Shown here: piece after piece, positions 24,797-31,931 of the stretch
How positions within the stretch are numbered: position 1 is the first letter of the stretch
Layout of the letters: each line of letters starts with the position of its first letter
Source of the DNA: Oscillospiraceae bacterium
GTDB lineage: Bacteria > Bacillota > Clostridia > Oscillospirales > Oscillospiraceae
Assembly (NCBI GenBank): GCA_020025175.1
Contig: JAHHSM010000005.1
Coordinates: 1-48,037, forward strand
Length of the DNA stretch: 48,037 nt
Direction of reading: 5' to 3'
Made by a program: the position numbers and the translations under genes
The notes under the pieces: generated by a model
Told to the model about the DNA's origin: nothing
Seen by the model: only the letters and a program-made list of their open reading frames with translations
Database searches by the model: none

Positions 24797-25371
24797 CCCT
24801 TGTTCTCCTCTCCTTTCTTTTCCGCTTTTTTACGGCCCTTACGCCCCTTTTTGTCCTGCACACCGCCCTCTTCTTTTGCCTCCAGCAATTCTGTCATCCG
24901 GCGGCAGGAAAGACCGAAGGCATAGCTGAGCAGCGCAAAATGCATGGCTGTTTCCGCCATGCTATCTTCGTTCAGGTTCTCCGGCAGCTGATCGGCAGCG
25001 CTGTTCAGTGCGCTGCTCAATTCCGCGCAAAAGCGATCATAATTTTCCTGAACGCTGTGGTTCTCCATCTCTTTTCCTGTCAGCAATGCCACGTCCTTCA
25101 CCGGGAGCACCTGCTTTAAAACGCAGGTCATGGTAAGATATGCCAAGTGCTCCGCATGATAGCGCTTTCCTTCCGCACGGGGCACCACACCGTCTTTAAT
25201 GTAATTATTAACCATTGCAGCCGTGAGCTTATCATCTTGATCAAAATGGATCGTCTGCCGCTCCATCAGTGCCAGAACCTGATCCATATACAGTGCAATA
25301 TCAGGAAGATTTTCCCACGATATCGGTCGCTGCTCCGTAAGCCGCTGCTTTAAATCCATGATTTCATCCAT
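24793..25371 (-). CDS. DUF1836 family protein
   Basis: A 192-residue cytoplasmic protein of the DUF1836 family, widespread in Firmicutes and of unknown function. The conserved core MVNNYIKDGVVPRAEGKRY resembles the recognition part of a MerR-type winged helix, so a DNA-binding role is possible (inference). The C-terminus is a highly basic Lys/Arg/Gly tail (DKKGRKGRKKAEKKGEENKG). The ATG at 25371 is preferred because TAGGGG lies 9 nt upstream; the in-frame ATG at 25380 directly abuts that site. It has its own promoter and overlaps prmA by 4 nt. Confidence 0.85.
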   Translation of the reverse strand: MDEIMDLKQRLTEQRPISWENLPDIALYMDQVLALMERQTIHFDQDDKLTAAMVNNYIKDGVVPRAEGKRYHAEHLAYLTMTCVLKQVLPVKDVALLTGKEMENHSVQENYDRFCAELSSALNSAADQLPENLNEDSMAETAMHFALLSYAFGLSCRRMTELLEAKEEGGVQDKKGRKGRKKAEKKGEENKG

Positions 25372-25422
25372 AGAATTCATCCCCTATTCGAGAAATACGT
25401 TTTTCTATTTCCTAATATGCAG

Positions 25423-25451
25423 ATTTTAACATATATAATGCCCATATGCAA
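25423..25451 (-). promoter_or_regulatory. Promoter of the DUF1836-prmA unit
   Basis: Minus-strand TTGCAT (25446-25451), 17-nt spacer ending in TGT, then TAAAAT (25423-25428), an extended -10 arrangement. Confidence 0.65.
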
Positions 25452-25557
25452 TTCTTTATACAAGATAATACAATATCGAAAACAATGTTTTGTGCATAAA
25501 CAAGGGTGGAAAGGAATCCGCGCCTGATTTCACCTCAGTATAAAAAAGACATTTTCC

Positions 25558-26940
25558 TTATTTCCCGACACAAAAACGGGAAAAAATTGTGGCGACCAAA
25601 TCCTCTCGTACAGTTTTACCCGTCAGTTCACCCAACGCATTCAGTGCTTCTTCCCCGTCCGTCAGCACCACGTCGGCTGTCATACCGCTCTCCAGCGCTT
25701 CACGCGCCGCTGCTACCGCATCCAGCGCCCGGGCAATCGCTTCGGTTTGACGCGCATTGGTCACCACAGTACCCTGCGGCGTATCCATCTTTGGGTACAG
25801 TGCCGCAACAGCTTGCTCTAAATTTCGGATACCTTCTCCTGTAACCGATGAAAGCTCCACCACAGCATCCGGCGCCTGTTGCGGTGCGTCAAACTGCAAG
25901 ACGGGAATCTCCATTTTGCGCTCCAAATCACACTTCGACCAAATGAGAATCCAGTGTTTACTCTTCGCTGCCTGCTGCAAAATCTCATAGTCCTCTGCCG
26001 TCATCGGCACAGAGCTATCTGCAACTGCCAGCACCAGCTCTGCCTGCTCCATTGCCTGATAGGAGCGTTCCACACCGATGCGCTCCACGGCATCCCCTGT
26101 CTCACGGATCCCTGCCGTATCCATCAAACGCAGCAGCACACCGCCGCAAAGCACTTTTTCCTCCACCGTGTCACGGGTTGTGCCTGCAATGTCCGTCACA
26201 ATGGCACGGTCAAAGCCCAGCAGTGCATTGAGCAGCGATGATTTCCCCACATTGGGACGACCCACAATGGCTGCGCAAACACCCTTTTTCAAAATCCGTC
26301 CGCGCTCCGCTGTTGCCAAAAGTCCTTTCAGCATCTCTTCACTTTCACGCAGTGTGTTCTCCATCATCTCCTGCTGCAATGGTTCAATATCCTCGTCCGG
26401 ATAGTCCACCACAGCATAAAAACGGGAAGTAATATCCATCAAAGCATCATACACTTTTCCCACAGGGCGAGCAATCGCACCACCCAGCTGTCCCACAGCA
26501 TTGCGCGCTTCCTCCGCCGTCTCCGCGTCAATTAAATCCACAACCGCCTCCGCCTGCGTCAAATCCAGCTGTCCGTTGAGAAAGGCGCGTTTTGTAAATT
26601 CACCGGGCAATGCCTGCCGTGCTCCCGCAAGAAAAAGCGCCCGAAGTGCCTCTTCCAGCACAATCGGCGCACCATGGCACTGCAATTCCACCACATCTTC
26701 CCCCGTGTAGCTGCGTGGTGCACGAAAAACAACCGCTAAAATATCATCAATGACAGCACCCGTACTGTCCAACAAATCACAGCGCACCATGGTGCGCTCC
26801 GCTGCATCTGCCAAAAGCCTTCCGCCTTTTCTCCGCACGACCTGTTCCGCTGCCGCAACCGCTCCCTCACCGCTGATGCGGAGCACGCCCACACCGGAAG
26901 CAACACCCCGTGCTGTTGAAATTGCCGCTATCGTATCCAT
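25558..26940 (-). CDS. mnmE: tRNA modification GTPase MnmE (TrmE)
   Basis: Partner of MnmG in wobble-U34 modification. The protein has 460 residues. The N-terminal folate-binding domain starts MDTIAAISTARGVASGVGVLRISG and contains the PGEFTKRAFLNGQLDL motif. The inserted G domain shows GRPNVGKSSLLNALLG (G1), DIAGTTRDT (G2), DTAGIRET (G3) and WSKCDL (G4). The C-terminus is the diagnostic FCVGK, whose Cys is conserved in the family. The ATG at 26940 follows GGGAGG by 8 nt; the longer reading starts within untranslated DNA. It stands apart from yidC, jag and mnmG, with which it clusters in many Firmicutes. Confidence 0.97.
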   Translation of the reverse strand: MDTIAAISTARGVASGVGVLRISGEGAVAAAEQVVRRKGGRLLADAAERTMVRCDLLDSTGAVIDDILAVVFRAPRSYTGEDVVELQCHGAPIVLEEALRALFLAGARQALPGEFTKRAFLNGQLDLTQAEAVVDLIDAETAEEARNAVGQLGGAIARPVGKVYDALMDITSRFYAVVDYPDEDIEPLQQEMMENTLRESEEMLKGLLATAERGRILKKGVCAAIVGRPNVGKSSLLNALLGFDRAIVTDIAGTTRDTVEEKVLCGGVLLRLMDTAGIRETGDAVERIGVERSYQAMEQAELVLAVADSSVPMTAEDYEILQQAAKSKHWILIWSKCDLERKMEIPVLQFDAPQQAPDAVVELSSVTGEGIRNLEQAVAALYPKMDTPQGTVVTNARQTEAIARALDAVAAAREALESGMTADVVLTDGEEALNALGELTGKTVREDLVATIFSRFCVGK

Positions 26941-27069
26941 GCTGTATCCTCCCAACCAACCTGTTTTCCTTTTTCTATTGCCACTGCCGAAAAACGGTGA
27001 ACCCTGTTTTTTTCTTTAATAAAATTTTATAAGAGCATTGACAAAATGTCAATTTTCCTTTAGAAAATT

Positions 27070-27108
27070 TAGTAAAAAGAAACAACAGGGTGCCCAAACG
27101 ACACCCTG
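27070..27108 (-). terminator. Probable terminator of the Imm51-like gene
   Basis: Minus strand: CAGGGTG / CACCCTG stem with a 9-nt loop, followed by TTGTTTCTTTTTA. Confidence 0.65.
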
Positions 27109-27129
27109 CTTGTAAAAGGCAGTTCCTTT

Positions 27130-27816
27130 TTATTTTGCAGCACGCCGGAATAATTCCTCAGCTTCTTCACGGTTTTCACAGGCTGCCTGAAAAACATAAG
27201 CAAATTTTTTCACCGCAACTTCATCCCGGGCATATGCACAGAACATATCGCTTTGGGAGTCAAACTGAATACTGCCCTCCAGCTTGGGATAATCCTGCAA
27301 AAACACCTCCGCAACATGATCCCAGTCAGCCGCCGTACCTGCCATGCCGTATTTTTCAAACAAGTCCTGCAAATACTCTCCGGTGGTCAAACCCACAGAG
27401 GCACCGATAGACTGCTCCACCCAGAAAAAGGGTGCAATCTTATCGTTGATTTCTTCCGTCTCCGCATCCATCATATCTTCCTTGCCGCCGTCAGGCTCTG
27501 TATTGGCGCGGCGAAGAAGTTCCTCCTGTGCCGCCTCGCAGACCATCTGATTCCAAATGTCATCGCGGGCATTGCGGGCATTGTAAACGCTTTGCAGCTG
27601 GGCATTGGACATATTTTTCACATAAGCTGCCAAATGAGCTGTATATGCTTCCTTATCATATTTTTTCCCGGTTTTAGGATCTTCAAAGAATTCCTTGTCA
27701 GAGTCTTCCGGAAGGAGGAAGCGCTCCACCGCTTTATTACTTTTTACGCCGATATAAGCCTTGAGCACAATGACCAACACAATGATAACAAATAGCGCGA
27801 TCATCCATCCAAACAT
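27130..27816 (-). CDS. Membrane-anchored protein with an Imm51-like C-terminal domain
   Basis: A 228-residue protein with one N-terminal membrane helix (MFGWMIALFVIIVLVIVLKA), then a charged helical region (about 35-115) and a C-terminal domain of about 100 residues. That domain (TTGEYLQDLFEKYGMAG, DWDHVAEVFLQDYP, SQSDMFCAYARDEVAVKKFA) resembles the Imm51 immunity-protein family as I remember it; this was not checked by search. Imm51 proteins occur in polymorphic-toxin immunity settings and also as stand-alone genes. No toxin gene is adjacent, so a housekeeping envelope role is equally possible. AGGAGAAGAG precedes the ATG. Monocistronic between two terminators. Confidence 0.65.
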   Translation of the reverse strand: MFGWMIALFVIIVLVIVLKAYIGVKSNKAVERFLLPEDSDKEFFEDPKTGKKYDKEAYTAHLAAYVKNMSNAQLQSVYNARNARDDIWNQMVCEAAQEELLRRANTEPDGGKEDMMDAETEEINDKIAPFFWVEQSIGASVGLTTGEYLQDLFEKYGMAGTAADWDHVAEVFLQDYPKLEGSIQFDSQSDMFCAYARDEVAVKKFAYVFQAACENREEAEELFRRAAK

Positions 27817-27850
27817 ATTTCTCTTCTCCTATTTTATGGATTTCTGGTAA

Positions 27851-27886
27851 AAAACGGGCGAGACAGCAATGCTGTCCGCCCGTTTT
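27851..27886 (-). terminator. Intrinsic terminator of pnp
   Basis: AAAACGGGCG / CGCCCGTTTT with an inner GACAGC / GCTGTC stem, AAT loop and one bulge; T-run on the minus-strand side. Confidence 0.85.
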
Positions 27887-27894
27887 GTGGTTAC

Positions 27895-30045
27895 TTACTT
27901 GATCTCTTCGCCGGCTGCTTTCTTTTCCTCAATCTCCTTGATCGCATCCTTATGCGAGAGGTTGACACGACCCTTTTCGTCGATCTCAGTGACCTTAACC
28001 CACATCATATCGCCGACTTTGCAGACGTCCTCAACCTTTTCCACACGGTGATTTGCCAGCTTGGAAATGTGAACCAGACCGTCCTTGCCGGGAGCCAGCT
28101 CAACAAACGCGCCAAACTGCATCAAGCGCACAACGCGGCCATAATACAAGGAACCCACCTCAGGCACAAACACGATGGTGTCGATTGCCTTCTTTGCGGC
28201 ATCGCAGCTTTCGGTATTGGGAGCGGAGATAAAAATGGAACCGTCGTCCTCAATGTCGATCTTCGCGCCGGTATCGGCAACGATTTTCTGAATGACCTTA
28301 CCGCCGGAACCGATGACCTCACGGATCTTGTCGGGATCAATCTTCATGGTGATCATCTTGGGAGCATACTTGCTGACTTCAGCCCGGGGCTCGGAGATGA
28401 CAGGGAGCATGATCTGATCCAGAATCTGAACACGGGCATCATAGGTGATGTCCAATGCATTTTCAATGATTTCCATGGTCAGGCCGTCGTTCTTCAGATC
28501 CATCTGGATTGCAGTGATACCCTTCTTGGTACCGGCAACCTTAAAGTCCATTTCGCCGTGGAAGTCCTCAACGCCCTGAATGTCGATAAAGGTGGTAAAG
28601 GAACCGTCGTCATCCTGAATCAGGCCGCAGGAAATACCTGCAACAGGTGCCTTAATGGGCACGCCGGCATCCATCAGTGCCAGTGTGGAACCGCAGATGG
28701 AGCCCTGAGAAGTAGAACCGTTGGAGGAAACGACCTCGGAAACAACGCGGATTGCGTAGGGGAACTCCTCAACAGAGGGAATCACAGGCAGCAGTGCGCG
28801 CTCAGCCAGTGCACCGTGACCAATTTCACGACGGCCGGGGCTGCGGGCAGGCTTTGCCTCACCGACGGAATAGCCGGGGAAGTTATAGTGATGCATATAG
28901 CGCTTGGACTCTTCTTCCCAGATGGTGTCCAGCTTCTGCGCTGCGGACAGGGTATCCAATGTTGCCACGGACAGAACCTGTGTCTGGCCACGGGTGAAAA
29001 GACCTGAACCGTGGGCACGGGGCAGCACACCGACTTCAGCAGCCAGAGGACGAATCTCGTTCTTTGCGCGGCCGTCCACACGGTGGCCTTCCAGCAGCCA
29101 TGCCTTCACGATCTTCTTCTGGAACTTGTAGGTGATCTCATCCAGATACTTGTCCATATCGGGATACTCTTCCTCAAACAGCTCGTGCCAATGATCCATC
29201 AGCACATTCCAGCGCGCCTCGCGCACATTTTTATCATCGGTATCCATAGCAGCCTTGGCTTCATCCATGGTAGCCTCGACGATCTTGTCAAACAGCTCCT
29301 GATTAAAGTCTGCATGGGGATAATCAAACTTGGGCTTGCCGATTTCAGCAACCATTTTATTGATCAGATCGATCTGCTTCTGGTTTTCCTCGTGTGCCAG
29401 CTTGATGGCGGCAAACATGGTTTCATTGTCCACCTCGTTTGCGCCGGCTTCGATCATAACGACCTTCTTGCCGGTGGAAACAACGGTAACATCCAGATCG
29501 CTGACCTTGCTCTGCTCGCTGTTGGGGTTGAGCACCAGCTCACCGTCCACCAGACCCACCTTCAGTGCGCCCACAGGACCATTCCAGGGAATATCGGAAA
29601 TTGCCAGCGCAGCAGAGGTTCCGATCAGGGATGCGATTTCGGGAGAGCAGTCGTGATCGACACTCATCACAGTTGCCATAATAGACACATCATTGCGGAA
29701 ATCGCCGGGGAACAAAGGACGAATGGGACGGTCAATGACGCGGCTGGTCAGAATCCCTTTTTCGCCGGGGCGGCCTTCGCGGCGCAGGAAACTGCCCGGA
29801 ATACGACCCACAGCATACATCTTCTCCTCAAAATCAACGCTCAAGGGGAAGAAATCGATGCCATCACGGGGTTTTGCGGATGCGGTTGCCGCAACGAGAA
29901 CCACCGTCTCGCCGTAACGGACCAGAACAGATGCGTTTGCCAGCTCAGCCAGCTTGCCCACTTCCAAAGTCAAAGGGCGGCCTGCCAGATCCATGCTATA
30001 AGTCTTATAGTTGCTAAACTCTCTGTGCTTAATGATGGTAGACAT
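27895..30045 (-). CDS. pnp: Polyribonucleotide nucleotidyltransferase (PNPase)
   Basis: Phosphorolytic 3'-5' exoribonuclease of mRNA decay, normally a homotrimer. At 716 residues it is full length: first RNase PH domain (about 10-150), helical linker, second RNase PH domain with the active-site region (GSICGSTLALMDAGVP, FTTFIDIQGVEDFHGEMDFKVAGT), KH domain (IDPDKIREVIGSGGKVIQKI) and S1 domain (VGSLYYGRVVRLMQFGAFVEL). AGAAGGAG precedes the ATG. It follows rpsO, the classic rpsO-pnp order, separated by a terminator and a long leader hairpin that may mediate autoregulation. Confidence 0.98.
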   Translation of the reverse strand: MSTIIKHREFSNYKTYSMDLAGRPLTLEVGKLAELANASVLVRYGETVVLVAATASAKPRDGIDFFPLSVDFEEKMYAVGRIPGSFLRREGRPGEKGILTSRVIDRPIRPLFPGDFRNDVSIMATVMSVDHDCSPEIASLIGTSAALAISDIPWNGPVGALKVGLVDGELVLNPNSEQSKVSDLDVTVVSTGKKVVMIEAGANEVDNETMFAAIKLAHEENQKQIDLINKMVAEIGKPKFDYPHADFNQELFDKIVEATMDEAKAAMDTDDKNVREARWNVLMDHWHELFEEEYPDMDKYLDEITYKFQKKIVKAWLLEGHRVDGRAKNEIRPLAAEVGVLPRAHGSGLFTRGQTQVLSVATLDTLSAAQKLDTIWEEESKRYMHHYNFPGYSVGEAKPARSPGRREIGHGALAERALLPVIPSVEEFPYAIRVVSEVVSSNGSTSQGSICGSTLALMDAGVPIKAPVAGISCGLIQDDDGSFTTFIDIQGVEDFHGEMDFKVAGTKKGITAIQMDLKNDGLTMEIIENALDITYDARVQILDQIMLPVISEPRAEVSKYAPKMITMKIDPDKIREVIGSGGKVIQKIVADTGAKIDIEDDGSIFISAPNTESCDAAKKAIDTIVFVPEVGSLYYGRVVRLMQFGAFVELAPGKDGLVHISKLANHRVEKVEDVCKVGDMMWVKVTEIDEKGRVNLSHKDAIKEIEEKKAAGEEIK

Positions 30046-30092
30046 AGTTTACTCCTTCTTTCTGTTTTCTATTGATGGGAGCTTGATGCCGG

Positions 30093-30145
30093 TTTAGCGT
30101 TTGATTTTGACGGCGACGGCTGCGTCAGCAAAATCAAAGGCTAAA
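30093..30145 (-). promoter_or_regulatory. Long stem-loop in the pnp leader
   Basis: A 17-bp stem with one G.G mismatch (30093-30109 with 30129-30145) and a 19-nt loop that can itself fold (GACG/CGTC). It lies about 50 nt before the pnp start. In E. coli a comparable pnp leader duplex is cut by RNase III and lets PNPase repress its own mRNA; the parallel is inferred. Confidence 0.55.
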
Positions 30146-30190
30146 AAGGCGGAAAAAGCCCCCTTTTTTGAACCTGCTTTTTGTCGCAAG

Positions 30191-30223
30191 AAAAAACGCG
30201 GGGAAGGGTTGCCCTTCCCCGCG
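30191..30223 (-). terminator. Terminator between rpsO and pnp
   Basis: CGCGGGGAAGGG / CCCTTCCCCGCG 12-bp stem with a 3-nt loop, followed on the minus strand by TTTTTT. Confidence 0.93.
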
Positions 30224-30233
30224 TATCTTTTGA

Positions 30234-30500
30234 TTACTTGCGGATACCCAGCTTTGCAATCAGGGCACGATAGCGCTCGATGTCGGTCTTCATCAGATAA
30301 TCCAGCATCTTGCGGCGCTTACCGACCATCTTCAGGAGGCCTCTGTTGGAGTGCTTGTCCTGGGGATTCTTCTTCATGTGGTCAGTCAGCTGCTGAATGC
30401 GCTTGGTCAGGATAGCAATCTGAACCTCGGGAGAACCGGTGTCCTTCTCGTGGGTACGGTTTGCTTCAATAACTGCATTCTTCTCTTCTTTGAGCATCAT
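30234..30500 (-). CDS. rpsO: Small ribosomal subunit protein uS15
   Basis: An 88-residue rRNA-binding protein that nucleates assembly of the 30S platform. The family signature is plain: HEKDTGSPEVQIAILTKRI, DHMKKNPQDKHSNRGLL, KRRKMLDYL and YRALIAKLGIRK. Two ATG codons are adjacent; the first (30500) lies 10 nt after AAAGGTGG and gives the usual length. Its leader of about 120 nt could hold an S15 autoregulatory structure. Upstream of pnp, as in most bacteria. Confidence 0.97.
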   Translation of the reverse strand: MMLKEEKNAVIEANRTHEKDTGSPEVQIAILTKRIQQLTDHMKKNPQDKHSNRGLLKMVGKRRKMLDYLMKTDIERYRALIAKLGIRK

Positions 30501-30621
30501 AGTTGTGTTTCCACCTTTCAAAAATATTCGTATCCAGACTCTGAGTTTCGGGCCGGTGAAGTTCCGCAAAACTAAGCGTCGGATCAGGGTTCCACCCATA
30601 TGCATATGCACGGATATTGAT
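30501..30621 (-). promoter_or_regulatory. Long rpsO leader
   Basis: About 120 nt from the promoter to the rpsO start, with several short GC-rich inverted repeats (for example TCCG/CGGA at 30558-30578). S15 represses its own mRNA through leader RNA in several bacteria; no named r-leader class is recognised here. Confidence 0.4.
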
Positions 30622-30650
30622 ACTATACCATAGAACAAAATCCTTGTAAA
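30622..30650 (-). promoter_or_regulatory. rpsO promoter
   Basis: Minus-strand TTTACA (30645-30650), 17-nt spacer ending in TGG, TATAGT (30622-30627). Confidence 0.7.
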
Positions 30651-30718
30651 CCCTAAAAATGATACCGTTTTCTCACGGTTTTGCGCTGTATTTACAGCAA
30701 AATCACCATAATTTTAAT

Positions 30719-30907
30719 TTATGCGTCAATATAGATGACACTGACCGGACACTGGGCTGCCGCCAGCTCTGCTGCCTCTTCATTATGGGGCGCCACGACA
30801 GAGCAGATTACCCTTGCAATATTTCCATCAAAGGAAAACACCTCCGGCGCAGTATGTTCGCACATGCCGCAGCCTATACAGCCCTCGGAATCAATCGTTG
30901 CTCTCAT
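30719..30907 (-). CDS. Single-cluster ferredoxin
   Basis: A 62-residue electron carrier with one iron-sulfur cluster. Cluster ligands are Cys10, Cys13, Cys16 (GCIGCGMCEHTAPEVF) and Cys53 (AAQCPVSVI), the pattern of short monocluster [4Fe-4S] ferredoxins. An extra Cys35 is present. The high content of Glu and Asp gives an acidic surface. AAAAGGAGG lies 8 nt before the ATG. Stand-alone gene, so the redox partner is unknown. Confidence 0.92.
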   Translation of the reverse strand: MRATIDSEGCIGCGMCEHTAPEVFSFDGNIARVICSVVAPHNEEAAELAAAQCPVSVIYIDA

Positions 30908-30997
30908 TCATTTTCCTCCTTTTTACATGTATATTTTCAGTATTTCTAAATTTTGTCCATTTCATACACATATACGGTAGAAAATTAAATTCTTTTT

Positions 30998-31026
30998 TGC
31001 TATAATTGGATCAATCAATGATTGAT
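30998..31026 (+). promoter_or_regulatory. Extended -10 promoter overlaid by a palindromic operator candidate
   Basis: TGC followed by TATAAT (31001-31006). Starting 4 nt later is a perfect 8-bp inverted repeat, ATCAATCA-a-TGATTGAT (31010-31026), across the expected transcription start. A dimeric repressor bound there would block initiation. No regulator gene is adjacent. Confidence 0.55.
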
Positions 31027-31051
31027 TACCATAAAAAGGAGGATTTATCCT

Positions 31052-31189
31052 ATGAAAACAGCCCGTTTTGTATTGAAAATCGTTGCCGCTTCCCTTGCTT
31101 GTGCATCTGCCGTTTGCGCAATCATCGGTTTTTGGGATAAGCTTTCCGTCCCTTTTTGCAAAAAAGAACTTTCTGAGGAAATTGAGTAA
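31052..31189 (+). CDS. 45-residue membrane peptide upstream of the amidase gene
   Basis: MKTARFVLKIVAASLACASA starts a basic N-terminus and one hydrophobic helix (about 6-27), followed by a short tail with Trp, Cys and Glu (FWDKLSVPFCKKELSEEIE). AAAAAGGAGGAT gives a very strong ribosome binding site, and a promoter lies 45 nt upstream. The stop is 5 nt before the amidase ATG, which lacks its own binding site, so the amidase is probably translated by coupling. Function unknown; it may be a membrane partner of the amidase. Confidence 0.72.
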   Translation: MKTARFVLKIVAASLACASAVCAIIGFWDKLSVPFCKKELSEEIE

Positions 31190-31194
31190 GTCCC

Positions 31195-31878
31195 ATGTTG
31201 TCCTCGCTTCCCAAAACAAAAGGCGCTCAGCGTCAGCCGCCTCATAACGCGGAAAAAAAACGCATCGCTGTCATTGCGATTTTAATCGCAGTTATCGGTG
31301 TATTATTGTTATGCATTTTTTTTGAAAAGCCCTCAACGCTGCCGGAGCAGGTGCAGGCAGATATTCCCCACTGGGTAGAGAAGGAGCTGCTTCATCCCAA
31401 TCCCTATTCCCGCCCCAAGACCGCTGTGACCGAGGTCAATAATATTGTGGTGCATTATGTGGGAAACCCCGGCACCTCTGCCAAAGCCAACCGCAGCTTT
31501 TTTCAAAATCTTGCCACAACCGGCGAAACCTATGCCAGCTCCAATTTTATCGTGGGACTGGAGGGCGAAATTCTTCAATGCGTACCGGTGGATGAAGTGG
31601 CATACTGTTCCAGCCACCGCAACGCCGACACCGTATCCATCGAAGTCTGCCACCCGGATGAAACAGGTGAATTTACAGCGGAAACCATGGCCTCTCTTAT
31701 CAAGCTTACAGCTTGGCTCTGCCATTCCTTTGGTCTTGATGCCGAGGATGTGATCCGTCATTACGATGTAACCAAAAAAGAGTGCCCCCTCTATTATGTG
31801 AAGCACCCCGATGCATGGGAACAGTTTCAAGCCGACGTACAAATTGAACTGGATGCCCTAACCGCTTCAGAATCTTAA
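31195..31878 (+). CDS. Membrane-anchored N-acetylmuramoyl-L-alanine amidase (Amidase_2)
   Basis: A 227-residue, zinc-dependent amidase that cleaves the lactyl-peptide bond in peptidoglycan. One membrane helix (about 23-43) anchors it, with the catalytic domain outside. Zinc ligands fit His87 (NNIVVHYVG), His189 and Cys197 (RHYDVTKKECP), with NADTVSIEVCH as the conserved core strand. No cell-wall-binding repeat is present. Fused or free relatives act in autolysis, sporulation or phage lysis; the lack of phage genes favours a cellular role. Translation is probably coupled to the 45-residue peptide upstream. Confidence 0.92.
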   Translation: MLSSLPKTKGAQRQPPHNAEKKRIAVIAILIAVIGVLLLCIFFEKPSTLPEQVQADIPHWVEKELLHPNPYSRPKTAVTEVNNIVVHYVGNPGTSAKANRSFFQNLATTGETYASSNFIVGLEGEILQCVPVDEVAYCSSHRNADTVSIEVCHPDETGEFTAETMASLIKLTAWLCHSFGLDAEDVIRHYDVTKKECPLYYVKHPDAWEQFQADVQIELDALTASES

Positions 31879-31893
31879 CTGCAAAACTACTGC

Positions 31894-31931
31894 AAAAAAG
31901 CGAGAATGACTTGCGTCATTCTCGCTTTTTT
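31894..31931. terminator. Bidirectional terminator between the amidase gene and the ECF operon
   Basis: A 17-bp stem (31894-31910 with 31915-31931), core GCGAGAATGAC, TTGC loop, flanking A- and T-runs. The T-run touches the stop codon of the minus-strand ECF gene. Confidence 0.92.

Noticed and set aside
27952..30075. Long plus-strand open frames opposite pnp
   Set aside because: Shadows of pnp; the true gene has all PNPase domains.
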